Position numbers and translations under genes: made by a program
NCBI RefSeq assembly: GCF_900156505.1
Contig: NZ_FTPR01000003.1
Location: 62,001 to 126,000 of the forward strand
DNA: 64,000 nucleotides
Direction of reading: 5' to 3'
DNA from: Yoonia rosea
Lineage (GTDB): Bacteria > Pseudomonadota > Alphaproteobacteria > Rhodobacterales > Rhodobacteraceae
Notes under the pieces: model-generated
Told to the model about the DNA's origin: nothing
Seen by the model: the letters and a program-made list of their open reading frames with translations, nothing else
The model's database searches: none
Shown: piece after piece, positions 8,864-17,165 of the stretch
Layout of the letters: each line of letters begins with the position of its first letter
Numbering within the stretch: position 1 is the stretch's first letter

Positions 8864-9919
8864 ATGACAAAACTGACTTCTACACTGCTTGCGACGACTG
8901 TCCTGACTTGTGCGGCAGGTGCTGTCACGGCGCAGGAACAGCTGAATGCACTTGTCTGGTGCGACCACATGGACCCCGCGCTGATCGCCCCGTTCGAGGC
9001 AGAGCACAACGTCACGGTGAACCTGCGCGAATATGAAGGCACCGGCGCTGCTCTTGCACTTCTTGACCAGTCGCGCCCCGGTGATTGGGATGTGCTGGTC
9101 ATCGACGGTATCGATGTGTTTCGCGCGGTAGATGCAGGCATCCTCGCACCGCTTGATGATACCCAATTGCCGACAGCGGATTTTTTCCCGGAGGTCGTGA
9201 TGGAAGGGGTCAACACGGTTGACGGTGTCACCTACGCCGTGACCGAAAAGTTCGGTTACAACACGATTTCCTACAACGCCGCCAACGTCGATCCTGCGGA
9301 TATGGAATCGCTGTCGACGGTATGGTCGGAAAAATACGACGGCCGGATTTCGATTTATGACTACTATCTGCCCGTGATGGGTCTTGCCGCGATCTCGCAA
9401 GGGATTGCAACGGCGGATATCGGTAGCGACAATCTGGATGCGATCGGCGAGGTGATGGGCACCATGCGGTCGCGCGCGGCCTCGGTTGCAGGGGTTGTTG
9501 CGGCGCAGACCGCACTTGCCACAGGCGAGGTCGATATTGTCGTCGGTGGTGGTGAGTGGCTGACGGCTGTGCTGGCCGAAGAACAGCCCGATCTGACATG
9601 GACGATCCCGTCCGAGGGGGCCGTGCGCTGGACCCAGTCGATTGGCGTGGTTGAAGGAACGCAGCAACCGGATCTCGCACTTGAGTTCGTTAAGTATATC
9701 GTCAGCCCCGAAGGGCAGGCACGACTGGCGACGTCGTCCTGTTTCTGGGGGATGCCTGCCAATGCTCTGGCCGGTGACTATCTGACCGACGACCAAAAGA
9801 CTGTTTTGCGTTGGGACGATCAGCCGGATTATCTGGCTCTGACCCAGCTTTATCCGGCACCTGACGATGCGCTGGACGCAGATATGCAGGACATGTGGCT
9901 CGACACGCTGTCACAGTAA
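8864..9919 (+). CDS. ABC transporter substrate-binding protein, spermidine/putrescine (PotD/F) type
   Basis: Periplasmic binding protein of 351 residues. It starts MTKLTSTLLATTVLTCAAGA and is cleaved after VTAQ, about residue 23. The mature N-terminus EQLNALVWCDHMDPALIAPF and the segments YNTISYNAANVDP and SGEVDIV-like ATGEVDIVVGGGEWL match the PotD/PotF family fold. ATG 8864 is preferred over ATG 8858 because GGGAAG lies 7 nt before it. It heads an operon with two permeases, an ATPase and an MBL-fold hydrolase. The ligand may be a polyamine or another small cationic amine. Confidence 0.88.
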   Translation: MTKLTSTLLATTVLTCAAGAVTAQEQLNALVWCDHMDPALIAPFEAEHNVTVNLREYEGTGAALALLDQSRPGDWDVLVIDGIDVFRAVDAGILAPLDDTQLPTADFFPEVVMEGVNTVDGVTYAVTEKFGYNTISYNAANVDPADMESLSTVWSEKYDGRISIYDYYLPVMGLAAISQGIATADIGSDNLDAIGEVMGTMRSRAASVAGVVAAQTALATGEVDIVVGGGEWLTAVLAEEQPDLTWTIPSEGAVRWTQSIGVVEGTQQPDLALEFVKYIVSPEGQARLATSSCFWGMPANALAGDYLTDDQKTVLRWDDQPDYLALTQLYPAPDDALDADMQDMWLDTLSQ

Positions 9920-9923
9920 GGCA

Positions 9924-10781
9924 GTGCCGTTGACCGCCACGGGACAGCGCGCGCAGGGCTGGGGGTTTGTCGCCCCGGCCTTGTTGTGGACGTTTGCATT
10001 CTTCATCGTGCCTTTCATTGTGATGGGCGCGATGAGCCTTGCAACGTTGGACGGGCGCACGCTGATCTGGGGGCTATCTTTTCAGAACTATGCAGAATTG
10101 GCGGAAAAGCGTTTCTTGTGGCGCGCGATCGTCGTTTCGCTCGAAATCACACTGACGGTAACGGTGGTTTCGGTTGTGCTGGCCTATCCGCTGGCGTGGA
10201 TCATCGCGTTTAATGTGCCGAAGCGGTGGCAGCGATTGGCACTGCTGCTTGCGATCCTGCCGTTCTGGACATCGTACGTTGTAAGATCATACGCATGGCT
10301 GTTGGTGTTGGCGCGTGACGGGGTGGTCAACCAGACCATGCTCAATCTGGGCCTGATCGCCGAGCCGTTGACGCTGGCCAATACGCGGTTCGCAACCGTG
10401 ACAGGCTTTGTCCACTTTTTTGTTATGCTGCTGACGCTGACGATCTACGCCAATCTGGTGCAGCTTTCGCCGAACTACCGCCGTGCCGCACAGGACCTTG
10501 GGGCGAGCGCGTTTCAGACCTTTCGGCATGTGATCTTGCCCCTCACGCTGCCTGGCATTGTGACGGGGGCTTTTCTGACCTTTGTTTTGTGCATCGGTGA
10601 CTATGTCACGCCGCAGATTCTGGGTGGTAATACCGAATTAACAGTGCCGCAGGTGATCATGGTCCAACTCGGACGGCGCGCGGACTTTCCCTTGGCGGCA
10701 GCCTTGGCAATCGTGCTGATGGGCATTGTGACAGTGGCTTATCTGGCTGCTGCACGCTGGCTGCGATTGGACCGGATATGA
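9924..10781 (+). CDS. ABC transporter permease, PotB type
   Basis: Inner-membrane permease of the importer, about 285 residues with six hydrophobic segments. The EAA loop, which contacts the ATPase, is YRRAAQDLGASAFQTFRHVI near residue 190. The start is probably GTG 9924 or TTG 9930; an AAGG overlapping the stop of the binding-protein gene is better spaced for TTG 9930. It overlaps the next permease gene by ATGA. Confidence 0.9.
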   Translation: MPLTATGQRAQGWGFVAPALLWTFAFFIVPFIVMGAMSLATLDGRTLIWGLSFQNYAELAEKRFLWRAIVVSLEITLTVTVVSVVLAYPLAWIIAFNVPKRWQRLALLLAILPFWTSYVVRSYAWLLVLARDGVVNQTMLNLGLIAEPLTLANTRFATVTGFVHFFVMLLTLTIYANLVQLSPNYRRAAQDLGASAFQTFRHVILPLTLPGIVTGAFLTFVLCIGDYVTPQILGGNTELTVPQVIMVQLGRRADFPLAAALAIVLMGIVTVAYLAAARWLRLDRI

Positions 10782-11551
10782 TGCGCGTTTTGCCTTGGGT
10801 TTACCTAGCGGTCGCTTTCGTGTTCATTTATCTGCCGGTCGCGACACTTGTCTTGTTTTCATTTCAGGACGGACAATTGCCGGTGCCGCCGTTTAACGGG
10901 CCCTCGTTGCGCTGGTATGCGGATGTGCTTGGCGACAGCCGCCTGACGGCAGCGTTGATCAATTCGGTTCTGGTGGCTTTTGGCGCATCCTTGATCGCGG
11001 TGACCCTCGGATTTCTGGCAGCTTACGGTTTGGCGCGTCACGTGTTGCCTGGCTCGGCACTCATCCGCGCGCTGTTGATCGCGCCATTGACCGTAAGCTA
11101 CCTGATCGTAGGGCTTGGGTTGTTGATCGTCTTGACGCAAGCGGGTTTGGGCTTGTCACTGATGACCGCCGGGATAGGACACGTCGTCATTAACCTACCC
11201 TTGGCCTTTGCGATCATTTTTGCAGCGATGGGCGCACAGCAGCAAAATGCAGAACGTGCCGCGCGGGATCTCGGGGCAAATGAGATACAGGTGATCTTGC
11301 TGGTCACAGTTCCGATGCTGGCCCCTGCGATCGGGGCCGCCTTCTTTTTGTCGATGACTTTCAGCTGGGACGAATTCATCATCGCGTTTCTGCTGACCCG
11401 TTTTGACGTGACACTTCCGGTTGAAATCTGGTCGATGCTGCGCTCGGGGCTTTCGCCGCGGCTCAATGCGATTGGCAGCCTTGTCTTTCTTGTCTCGATC
11501 GCCGTGGTCCTGACCCTTGAACTTTTTGTATTCCGGAAACGCCGCGCATGA
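10778..11551 (+). CDS. ABC transporter permease, PotC type
   Basis: Second permease subunit, 257 residues and six membrane segments. The EAA loop is AERAARDLGANEIQVILLVT around residue 160, and SMTFSWDEFIIAFLLT is characteristic of the PotC branch. Its ATG overlaps the TGA of the previous gene and its stop overlaps the start of the ATPase gene, so expression is translationally coupled. Confidence 0.92.
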   Translation: MMRVLPWVYLAVAFVFIYLPVATLVLFSFQDGQLPVPPFNGPSLRWYADVLGDSRLTAALINSVLVAFGASLIAVTLGFLAAYGLARHVLPGSALIRALLIAPLTVSYLIVGLGLLIVLTQAGLGLSLMTAGIGHVVINLPLAFAIIFAAMGAQQQNAERAARDLGANEIQVILLVTVPMLAPAIGAAFFLSMTFSWDEFIIAFLLTRFDVTLPVEIWSMLRSGLSPRLNAIGSLVFLVSIAVVLTLELFVFRKRRA

Positions 11552-12591
11552 CTGCACCTGTCACCTTGTCCGGCCTGAACCACTGGTTCGGCACCTATCA
11601 AGCACTTGATGACATCAATCTGGAAATCGCGGCGGGCGAGTATGTGACGCTGCTTGGCCCGTCGGGGTGCGGCAAGACCACGCTGCTGTCTGTGTTGGGT
11701 GGATTCATCGCGCCAAGCGAAGGAAGTGTGATGATCGGCGGACGCGACATGACACGGGTGGCGCCCGCCAAGCGTCCGACAACCACCATGTTTCAGGACT
11801 ATGCCCTTTTTCCGCATATGAGCTTGCGCGAAAATGTCGGCTTTGGCTTGCGCATGGCGGGGATGGGCCGCGCAGAGCGCGACCGTAAGGCTGATGCGCA
11901 ACTGTCGCTGGTCGGTTTGGGTGACGACGCGGGAAAACGCCCGCACGAACTTTCGGGTGGCCAGCGCCAGCGGGTGGCGCTTGCGCGCGCCCTTGCTGTG
12001 GAACCGGATGTGCTTTTGCTGGACGAACCGCTTGGTGCGCTTGATCTGAAACTGCGCCGCGCAATGCAGGATGAACTCAAAGCAATCCAGCGCCATGTCG
12101 GCACGACCTTCGTGCATGTCACCCATGATCAGGAAGAGGCGATGGCGATCGCGGACCGCATCGTCGTCATGAATGCTGGTCGCATCGAAGATCACGGTGC
12201 GCCCGCACGTATCTATCGCCAGCCAGCCAGCCTCTTTGCAGCAGACTTCATGGGCGAGATGAACCATATTCCCGTGCAAGTCACGGAGCACGGCGTAGAG
12301 ACCCCGTTTGGCCGTCTGCAACTGCCCGCCGCCCCAAAATGCGGCCCCGGGACGCTGTGCCTGCGGCCCGAGGCGATTGGCACCACTGATGCACAGATCA
12401 CGCTTGGACCGGCGCGCGTCCGGGATGCGGCGTTTTTCGGCACCCATATTCGCGCGCATCTGGTCCCTAATGCGGCCCCCGATCTGGTGTTGATCGCGCA
12501 TCTCCCGCCCGTTGATATGCCGGCAACTGGCGATGTGCTGGTGATCTCCGCCGGTGCTGATACGATTAGCATCTTTTCCAAGGAGCCTTAG
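11548..12591 (+). CDS. ABC transporter ATP-binding protein, PotA type
   Basis: ATPase of the importer, 347 residues. Walker A is GPSGCGKTT (about residue 36), the signature is LSGGQRQRVALARA (about 135), Walker B is VLLLDEPLGALD (about 156) and the H-loop is VTHDQEEAMA (about 190). A C-terminal TOBE-type regulatory region follows residue 240 (LCLRPEAIG). It overlaps the upstream permease gene by four bases and is followed two bases later by the hydrolase gene. Confidence 0.93.
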   Translation: MTAPVTLSGLNHWFGTYQALDDINLEIAAGEYVTLLGPSGCGKTTLLSVLGGFIAPSEGSVMIGGRDMTRVAPAKRPTTTMFQDYALFPHMSLRENVGFGLRMAGMGRAERDRKADAQLSLVGLGDDAGKRPHELSGGQRQRVALARALAVEPDVLLLDEPLGALDLKLRRAMQDELKAIQRHVGTTFVHVTHDQEEAMAIADRIVVMNAGRIEDHGAPARIYRQPASLFAADFMGEMNHIPVQVTEHGVETPFGRLQLPAAPKCGPGTLCLRPEAIGTTDAQITLGPARVRDAAFFGTHIRAHLVPNAAPDLVLIAHLPPVDMPATGDVLVISAGADTISIFSKEP

Positions 12592-12593
12592 CA

Positions 12594-13328
12594 ATGGAGC
12601 GCGCCCGCCCTGAAGACTGGTATCGTCTGCAAACCAAAGCCGACGGTGTCACTTTGATAGATGAGCCGTTTATCCAGCCGTTTTACCGCTGCAACATGTG
12701 GCATATCCGCGGTCGTGATCGGGACCTCCTGGTCGACAGCGGTATGGGTGTCGTGTCGCTGCGTGAGTGGGTGCCGCTGGTGACAGAACGCGCCCTGACG
12801 GCCGTCGCCAGCCATACGCATTTTGACCACATCGGCTGTCATCACGAATTTGATGATCGCTGTGTGCATCACGCAGAGGCTGACTTATTGGCCGATCCGA
12901 CACGTGAAGCCACGCTGGCCGATCCCTACGTCACCGACGATATCTTTGATCGCTTGCCACCGGCGCCATACCAATCCGCGACCTATCGCGTGAAATCTGC
13001 GCCTGCGACCCGTCTGTTGGCCGATGGCGATATTGTCGATCTGGGAGATAGGCAGTTCGAGGTGATCCATACGCCAGGCCACTCTCCTGGTGGCATAGCG
13101 CTCTGGGAGGCGGCGACAGCAACGCTTTTCTCGGGTGATATCGTTTATGACGGACCGCTAATCGAAGATACCTATCATTCGGACGCTGCGGATTATTTCC
13201 GATCCATGGTGCGGCTTTACGATCTGCCAGTGCGCGTTGTGCATGGCGGGCACTTTCCGAGCTACGATGGTGCAAGGCACAGGGCTATCATCCGGGCGTG
13301 GCTTGATGCGCATGAGACACGACAGTGA
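12594..13328 (+). CDS. MBL-fold metallo-hydrolase
   Basis: A 244-residue metallo-beta-lactamase-fold enzyme. The zinc motif HTHFDHIG has His74, His76, Asp78 and His79; further ligands are in HTPGHSPGG (about 157), SGDIVYD (about 181) and HGGHFPS near the C-terminus. AAGGAG precedes the ATG. As last gene of the importer operon it may act on the imported compound or a thioester/lactone made from it, but the substrate is not readable from sequence. Confidence 0.85.
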   Translation: MERARPEDWYRLQTKADGVTLIDEPFIQPFYRCNMWHIRGRDRDLLVDSGMGVVSLREWVPLVTERALTAVASHTHFDHIGCHHEFDDRCVHHAEADLLADPTREATLADPYVTDDIFDRLPPAPYQSATYRVKSAPATRLLADGDIVDLGDRQFEVIHTPGHSPGGIALWEAATATLFSGDIVYDGPLIEDTYHSDAADYFRSMVRLYDLPVRVVHGGHFPSYDGARHRAIIRAWLDAHETRQ

Positions 13329-13406
13329 CTTTGTCGCCGGTGCAAGCCCATCGCTGGGCGGTGATGCCAGACCAATTCGGAGACGCGGCAGATACATGAA
13401 ATCGCC

Positions 13407-13496
13407 AAAAATGAACCTGCCACAACGCGGGGACATGTGGCAGGTTCTAGGTTTCTGGATTTCCCAGATTTGAGACGGGGACAGAAGTCTCTATGT
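13407..13496 (-). ncRNA. Candidate EcfG-dependent small RNA (about 90 nt)
   Basis: An EcfG-type promoter (13503-13527, minus) faces no gene. Its predicted transcript would start near 13496. It can form hairpin 1 (GAGAC/GTCTC, 13472-13491, loop TTCTGTCCCC), hairpin 2 (TCTGG/CCAGA, 13454-13468) and hairpin 3, an 11-bp perfect stem GAACCTGCCAC/GTGGCAGGTTC (13413-13447) followed on this strand by ATTTTT, which is a good intrinsic terminator. The loops of hairpins 1 and 3 both expose TGTCCCCG, a C-rich motif of the kind stress sRNAs use against purine-rich ribosome sites. No ORF is seen. Expression is inferred. Confidence 0.55.
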
Positions 13497-13502
13497 ATGC
13501 TG

Positions 13503-13527
13503 AACACGTCAGGCCAAGAAAGGTTCC
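13503..13527 (-). promoter_or_regulatory. EcfG-type promoter of candidate small RNA
   Basis: Minus strand reads GGAAC, 16 nt, TGTT (equivalently 17 nt then GTT). It points left into the three-hairpin region. Confidence 0.6.
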
Positions 13528-13649
13528 ACCCCAAAACGAAAAAAAATGTCGGCATGGCGTGTGAGAGGAACCAACTGCCGCAAACGCCGCTTCATACCGG
13601 AACTGGCAAGTGTGGGCTTATAAGCAAGGGAGTGCGGGTGGCCGCGTCT
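13528..13649. other. Short intergenic stretch
   Basis: No gene, hairpin or further EcfG-type pair was found. The two GGAAC words here (13567, 13599) have no GTT at the right distance. Confidence 0.3.
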
Positions 13650-13856
13650 TCACAAACGATCATTGCCATACGTCTTCGAGATTTCGGCGGTCGTGTTGCG
13701 CAGGAATTGGTCCGGCTTGAAAAGCACGTTATTGGTATCGACCGCACTTTTTGCATTGCGCGCAATGACACGCGGGCCCGCACAGGCAGCAGTGGCCAAC
13801 ACAGCGCCCGCGAACAGAAATACTCTGACAGAGCGGTGTAACGTGTGATCGTTCAA
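13650..13856 (-). CDS. Possible small lipoprotein, 68 residues
   Basis: A short minus-strand frame beginning at TTG with a hydrophobic segment VFLFAGAVLATAACAGP that ends in a lipobox-like TAAC at about residue 25, then a polar tail. The start codon is weak and the ribosome site poor, so it may be a decayed or spurious gene. It lies downstream on the same strand as the DUF892-YihY operon. No homologue is recognised. Confidence 0.3.
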   Translation of the reverse strand: MNDHTLHRSVRVFLFAGAVLATAACAGPRVIARNAKSAVDTNNVLFKPDQFLRNTTAEISKTYGNDRL

Positions 13857-13916
13857 ACTTCTGGTGCGTCTTTCTTTGGCATCAGGCCGTCCACGTCTTT
13901 ATACTGTCTTGTGCGA

Positions 13917-14078
13917 TCATCCCGGATCCCTTTTCTTGATTTCGCGCGAAATCATATCGGCAGTTGGCCACGACAGGGCGCAGCCGACCACGACAGAGGC
14001 CCCGATGGCCCACCAGTTTATGACGCCGAGTGACACTGCGACGGTGGCCAGACCACCTGTCAGGACCGCGCCTGTCAT
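13917..14078 (-). CDS. Small membrane protein, 53 residues
   Basis: A frame from ATG 14076-14078 reads MTGAVLTGGLATVAVSLGVI, NWWAIGASVVVGCALSWPTA and DMISREIKKRDPG. Two hydrophobic helices and a basic cytoplasmic tail make a plausible small inner-membrane protein. The frame remains open upstream to possible TTG/CTG starts. It follows the 55-residue ORF by 69 bp on the same strand. Function unknown. Confidence 0.45.
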   Translation of the reverse strand: MTGAVLTGGLATVAVSLGVINWWAIGASVVVGCALSWPTADMISREIKKRDPG

Positions 14079-14147
14079 CAACGTCAGAATGAGACTTTAA
14101 CGATCCGTTGTCTTGTCCTTTCCATTCGTGTGTTCGGCACCTTCCGC

Positions 14148-14315
14148 TTAATTCATCAAGTCCTGATAGAGCACGTGAAAGCGGCGGTGTTGCGATGCAT
14201 CCTTTTCCAGATCAAGCGCACCGCGCTGATCACCGGTATGCGTGTCTTGCGGACGCGTGGCGTGCATCACCATCTCGTCGCAAGCGCGGTCAAATTCCGG
14301 TCTGACATGTTTCAT
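14148..14315 (-). CDS. Small hydrophilic protein, 55 residues
   Basis: ATG 14313-14315 is preceded by GGGAGATCAC, a good ribosome site, and the frame runs 55 codons: MKHVRPEFDRACDEMVMHAT, RPQDTHTGDQRGALDLEKDA, then a basic/aromatic tail. It lies 14 bp after the YihY gene on the same strand, so it is probably the third gene of the DUF892-YihY operon. No family is recognised. Confidence 0.5.
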   Translation of the reverse strand: MKHVRPEFDRACDEMVMHATRPQDTHTGDQRGALDLEKDASQHRRFHVLYQDLMN

Positions 14316-14329
14316 GTGATCTCCCTTTC

Positions 14330-15280
14330 TTATGCGCTGTGTTGCGGCTGGCCCAGCCGGTCGGCTTTTGCGGCGTCGCGGTCGCCCATCGCCTGATCGC
14401 GGCCAACGGTTGTGTCATATTTGGTTTGCGCCTCCATCTCGGCGTTCAGTTCTGCGCCCAGCATCACGATGAAGGCCGAAATCCAGAGCCACATCAGCAG
14501 GACGACAACACCGCCCAAAGCGCCAAAGCTTTCGTTGTATGCGCCGAAATTCGCAACATAGAAGGCGAAACCGGCAGATCCGATCAGCCAGATGATACAG
14601 GCGGCAATTGCGCCGGGGCTGACCCATTTGAATTCGGGCGCGTCGCGCGACGGGCCATAGCGGTAAAGCACCGCCAGCCCCAGCATCGACAGGGCAAGGA
14701 TGAAGGCGACCACGATAACCGTCGCTGTGGTCTCGGCGAGGGCATCAAGGTTCAGTGTGTTCAGCAAGACCGGAATGCCGATCATCGCGGCAAGCGCGAC
14801 GAGCAGTCCGAAAATCAGAAAAAGCGTCAGGCCAAGCGTTTCAAGCTTGAGACGGATGAACCCGCGTTCTTCCTTTTCGTCATAGGCGACGTTCATGCCG
14901 TCCATCAGGCTGCCCATGCCTTTGGAGGCCGAATAGACGGCAAGGCCGATCCCGAACACTGCAGCCAGCCCCAGCCCGCCCTCGCGAGAGCCTGCGACTT
15001 CGGTTGCCTGTTCGGTGATGATGTTCATCGCCGCCTCTGGCACGATGCCCGAAAGGGTCGAAAGCTGGTTGATGATCTGGTTCGGTTCGACCAATAGCCC
15101 GCCAATCGCAAGAAGGGCGGTAATGGCTGGAAACAGCGCCAGAAGCCCGTAGAACGCAACGCCCGCCGCGATCAGCCCGACCCTGTCTTGGCCGATTTCA
15201 TCCTTGAGACGAAATGCGGTGTCTTTCCAGCCTTTGGCGGGAATATTGGTCGGGCTGTCGGCGTGGCGTCCGCGTGTCAT
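14330..15280 (-). CDS. YihY/BrkB family inner-membrane protein
   Basis: A 316-residue polytopic membrane protein of the YihY/BrkB family. It opens with an amphipathic charged region, then AAGVAFYGLLALFPAITALL (about residues 39-58), a family hallmark, and further segments at about 100, 145, 180, 220 and 250; the motif GAYNESFGALGGVVVLLMWL near 245 is also typical. The C-terminal 40 residues are charged and soluble. AGGAGC precedes the ATG. It lies 24 bp after the DUF892 gene and shares its EcfG-type promoter. Exact function is unknown in the family. Confidence 0.88.
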   Translation of the reverse strand: MTRGRHADSPTNIPAKGWKDTAFRLKDEIGQDRVGLIAAGVAFYGLLALFPAITALLAIGGLLVEPNQIINQLSTLSGIVPEAAMNIITEQATEVAGSREGGLGLAAVFGIGLAVYSASKGMGSLMDGMNVAYDEKEERGFIRLKLETLGLTLFLIFGLLVALAAMIGIPVLLNTLNLDALAETTATVIVVAFILALSMLGLAVLYRYGPSRDAPEFKWVSPGAIAACIIWLIGSAGFAFYVANFGAYNESFGALGGVVVLLMWLWISAFIVMLGAELNAEMEAQTKYDTTVGRDQAMGDRDAAKADRLGQPQHSA

Positions 15281-15304
15281 GTTCGGGCTCCTGCGTCTTT
15301 TGGC

Positions 15305-15799
15305 CTAGGCGGCGGCTTTGTTGATGCCGCCCGTGGCAAGAGCCGTCATCGTGCGGTCGCCGCCATAGGTGTTATCCAGACATTCCTGCAGTACCGCGCC
15401 ATCTTCGTCGTGGCCCAGACGGTTGGCAAAAGCGACAAGGCAGCCATAGCCGGCCAGCGCGTAGTGCACCATGCGCTGATACTGCGTGATGATCATGGCG
15501 TCGCGCACATCGGCGTTGCCGAATTCGGCGTCCAGCACATGTGCGTGCGCTTCTGCGACAAGGCCTTCCATGCCTTTGCAGTGCTCGCCATTGGGATCAA
15601 TATCGTGGCGGTTACAAATCTCGGCGATCTTTTGCAGACCGTCGTTCATCCCGTTCACGCCAGCGATCAGCGCTTCGGACAAATCCTTGTCCCCGGCGGC
15701 GCGGCCCAACTTGGTTACTGCATCGGCGGCTTGCGTGTTCGCGCTCCACAGGTCTTGCAGTTGGTCGTGATATACGTCTTTGAGATGTGACATTGTCAT
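15305..15799 (-). CDS. DUF892 (YciE/YciF-like) ferritin-like protein
   Basis: A 164-residue four-helix protein of the DUF892 family. It begins MTMSHLKDVYHDQLQDLWSA, with the typical DxxxDQL acidic start. The carboxylate/histidine ligands of the ferritin-like fold are provided by HCKGMEGLVAEAHAHVLDAE (about 77-96) and later helices; ITQYQRMVHYALAGYGCLVA is the family's third helix. Members are stress-induced in many bacteria. A GGGAGA ribosome site precedes the start, and an EcfG-type promoter lies 43 bp upstream. Confidence 0.88.
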   Translation of the reverse strand: MTMSHLKDVYHDQLQDLWSANTQAADAVTKLGRAAGDKDLSEALIAGVNGMNDGLQKIAEICNRHDIDPNGEHCKGMEGLVAEAHAHVLDAEFGNADVRDAMIITQYQRMVHYALAGYGCLVAFANRLGHDEDGAVLQECLDNTYGGDRTMTALATGGINKAAA

Positions 15800-15841
15800 G
15801 TTGGTATCTCCCTTCGTTGCGAATGGTTACGTCACCTACCC

Positions 15842-15866
15842 AACACCTGCCCCCGCCGATGGTTCC
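15842..15866 (-). promoter_or_regulatory. EcfG-type promoter of DUF892-YihY operon
   Basis: Minus strand GGAAC, 16 nt, TGTT, directed to the DUF892 gene at 15799. Divergent from the site at 15879-15903. Confidence 0.65.
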
Positions 15867-15878
15867 ATGAAAGGCAAT

Positions 15879-15903
15879 GGAACCAGCCCGCAGGTTGCGC
15901 GTT
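15879..15903 (+). promoter_or_regulatory. EcfG-type promoter of 56-aa membrane protein-App1 operon
   Basis: GGAAC, 16 nt, CGTT: a full consensus match, with the ATG of the small membrane protein 35 bp after the -10. Confidence 0.7.
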
Positions 15904-15937
15904 CATCCACACACAAACCAATGATAGGAGTAGACCC

Positions 15938-16108
15938 ATGGAAAGCGGATTTATCGTCATCGTGCTTGCGCTGTTTACGCTGATGGCCTTCATCGTGGTG
16001 GCCATTGTCAGCAAGAAAAAGACACAGGCGCGTATGGATGACCCGTCGGCCACAAAATCAACCTTGGCCAAGGATAAGTCATCGACTGGCAAACCGGCCG
16101 ACGTCTAG
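15938..16108 (+). CDS. Small single-span membrane protein, 56 residues
   Basis: ATG 15938 follows TAGGAGTAG, a good ribosome site. The protein reads MESGFIVIVLALFTLMAFIV then VAIVSKKKTQARMDDPSATK and a polar Lys/Ser/Asp tail. One N-terminal transmembrane helix (about residues 4-24) is followed by a basic then hydrophilic cytoplasmic end. It lies 15 bp before the App1-like phosphatase gene and behind a consensus EcfG-type promoter. No known family recognised. Confidence 0.7.
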   Translation: MESGFIVIVLALFTLMAFIVVAIVSKKKTQARMDDPSATKSTLAKDKSSTGKPADV

Positions 16109-16123
16109 CTCAAAGGACACTCA

Positions 16124-17113
16124 ATGGCTGTAAAGCTTGCCCTTGCCCGTGTTGCACATCGTTTTGAACGTGGGTTCGAAAAAATAAGACGCGGCCCCGC
16201 GCGGCACGATCCTATCATTGATTGCTACGGTGGTTATACATCGCATGATCATATCGTGTTACGGGGCCGCGTTCTTGCCAAAGCCCGCGCGATCAGCACG
16301 GAAGGGCCACAATCGAAGTGGCGCAATTTCAAAGATTTCCTGAGCCTTTTCATGACCGACGAACTGCGCGATCTGACGATCACCGCAGCCGACAGCGATC
16401 TGGCTACCCAAACCGACGAAGAGGGGTTTTTTACCCTGCAAATACCCGTCGGCGATGACGTTCCTCTTTATGTGAATATTCAGGCGGCAGGCGCGGATGA
16501 GGTCCATTCGACCCCCGTTTTCAACGCCCGCACCGCCAGTTTCGGCGTGATATCCGACATTGATGACACGCTCCTGCGCACCGGTGCCTATTCGCTGCTG
16601 CGCAACCTGTGGACATCCGCGACAGGTAACGTGCATGAACGCGAGGTTTTCGCGGACGCGGTTGCCTTGCTGCGGGATCTGAAAGGGCAGGGGGCTGCGT
16701 GTTTCTATGTCAGTTCTTCGCCCTGGAACCTTTTTGATTATCTACAGGCGGTTTTTGTGCGCACCGGCCTGCCGTTAGGGCCATTCTTTTTGCGCGATCT
16801 GGGGATATCGCGGACCCAGTTCATTACAGGCACCCATGGTGACCACAAGACCGACGCGATCGAGACGATCCTTGCCGCCAATCCGCATTTGCAGTTCACA
16901 CTTGTGGGCGATACCGGCCAGCACGATCCGCACATCTACGCAGATATCGTGGCGCGCCACCCCGACCGCGTGACGCAGGTGGTTTTGCGGCGGCCAAGTG
17001 CGGCCGCCCTGTCGCGCCGGACCAAGGATGATGTGGCAAAAATAGAAGCCGCGGGCGTTGCTGTGATGCTTGACCACGATTGCCGGTCTTTATTGCCGGA
17101 CGTCGCGCGATAA
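16124..17113 (+). CDS. App1-like (DUF2183) phosphatidate phosphatase domain protein
   Basis: A 329-residue protein whose C-terminal half is the App1 catalytic domain, a HAD-type phosphatase. The DxDxT motif is ISDIDDTLLRTGAY (Asp145, Asp147, Thr149); SSSPWNLFDYLQ near 200 and GTHGDHKTDAI then LVGDTGQHDP near 240-270 complete the HAD active site. The N-terminal 130 residues form a beta-rich domain seen with it. Known relatives dephosphorylate phosphatidic acid. AAAGGAC precedes the ATG. It is the second gene of an EcfG-type transcript, so a membrane-lipid role under stress is a reasonable inference. Confidence 0.85.
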   Translation: MAVKLALARVAHRFERGFEKIRRGPARHDPIIDCYGGYTSHDHIVLRGRVLAKARAISTEGPQSKWRNFKDFLSLFMTDELRDLTITAADSDLATQTDEEGFFTLQIPVGDDVPLYVNIQAAGADEVHSTPVFNARTASFGVISDIDDTLLRTGAYSLLRNLWTSATGNVHEREVFADAVALLRDLKGQGAACFYVSSSPWNLFDYLQAVFVRTGLPLGPFFLRDLGISRTQFITGTHGDHKTDAIETILAANPHLQFTLVGDTGQHDPHIYADIVARHPDRVTQVVLRRPSAAALSRRTKDDVAKIEAAGVAVMLDHDCRSLLPDVAR

Positions 17114-17146
17114 AAAAAGGGGCGGCAGAAATGCCGCCCCTTTTTT
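17112..17146. terminator. Bidirectional intrinsic terminator
   Basis: GGGGCGGCA/TGCCGCCCC stem with a GAAA loop, A-run before and six T after. It serves the App1 gene on the plus strand and the DUF3618 operon on the minus strand. Confidence 0.85.
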
Positions 17147-17165
17147 GTTGGTGAATTGGCCCGGA

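Noticed and set aside
11098-12594. Minus-strand frame of 498 codons opposite the ATPase and permease genes
   Set aside because: Antisense to a strong Walker A/B protein; composition (His, Gln, Arg rich) is that of an antisense shadow in high-GC DNA.
14339-15097. Plus-strand frame of 252 codons opposite the YihY gene
   Set aside because: Antisense shadow; the minus-strand frame has clear YihY/BrkB motifs and a ribosome site.
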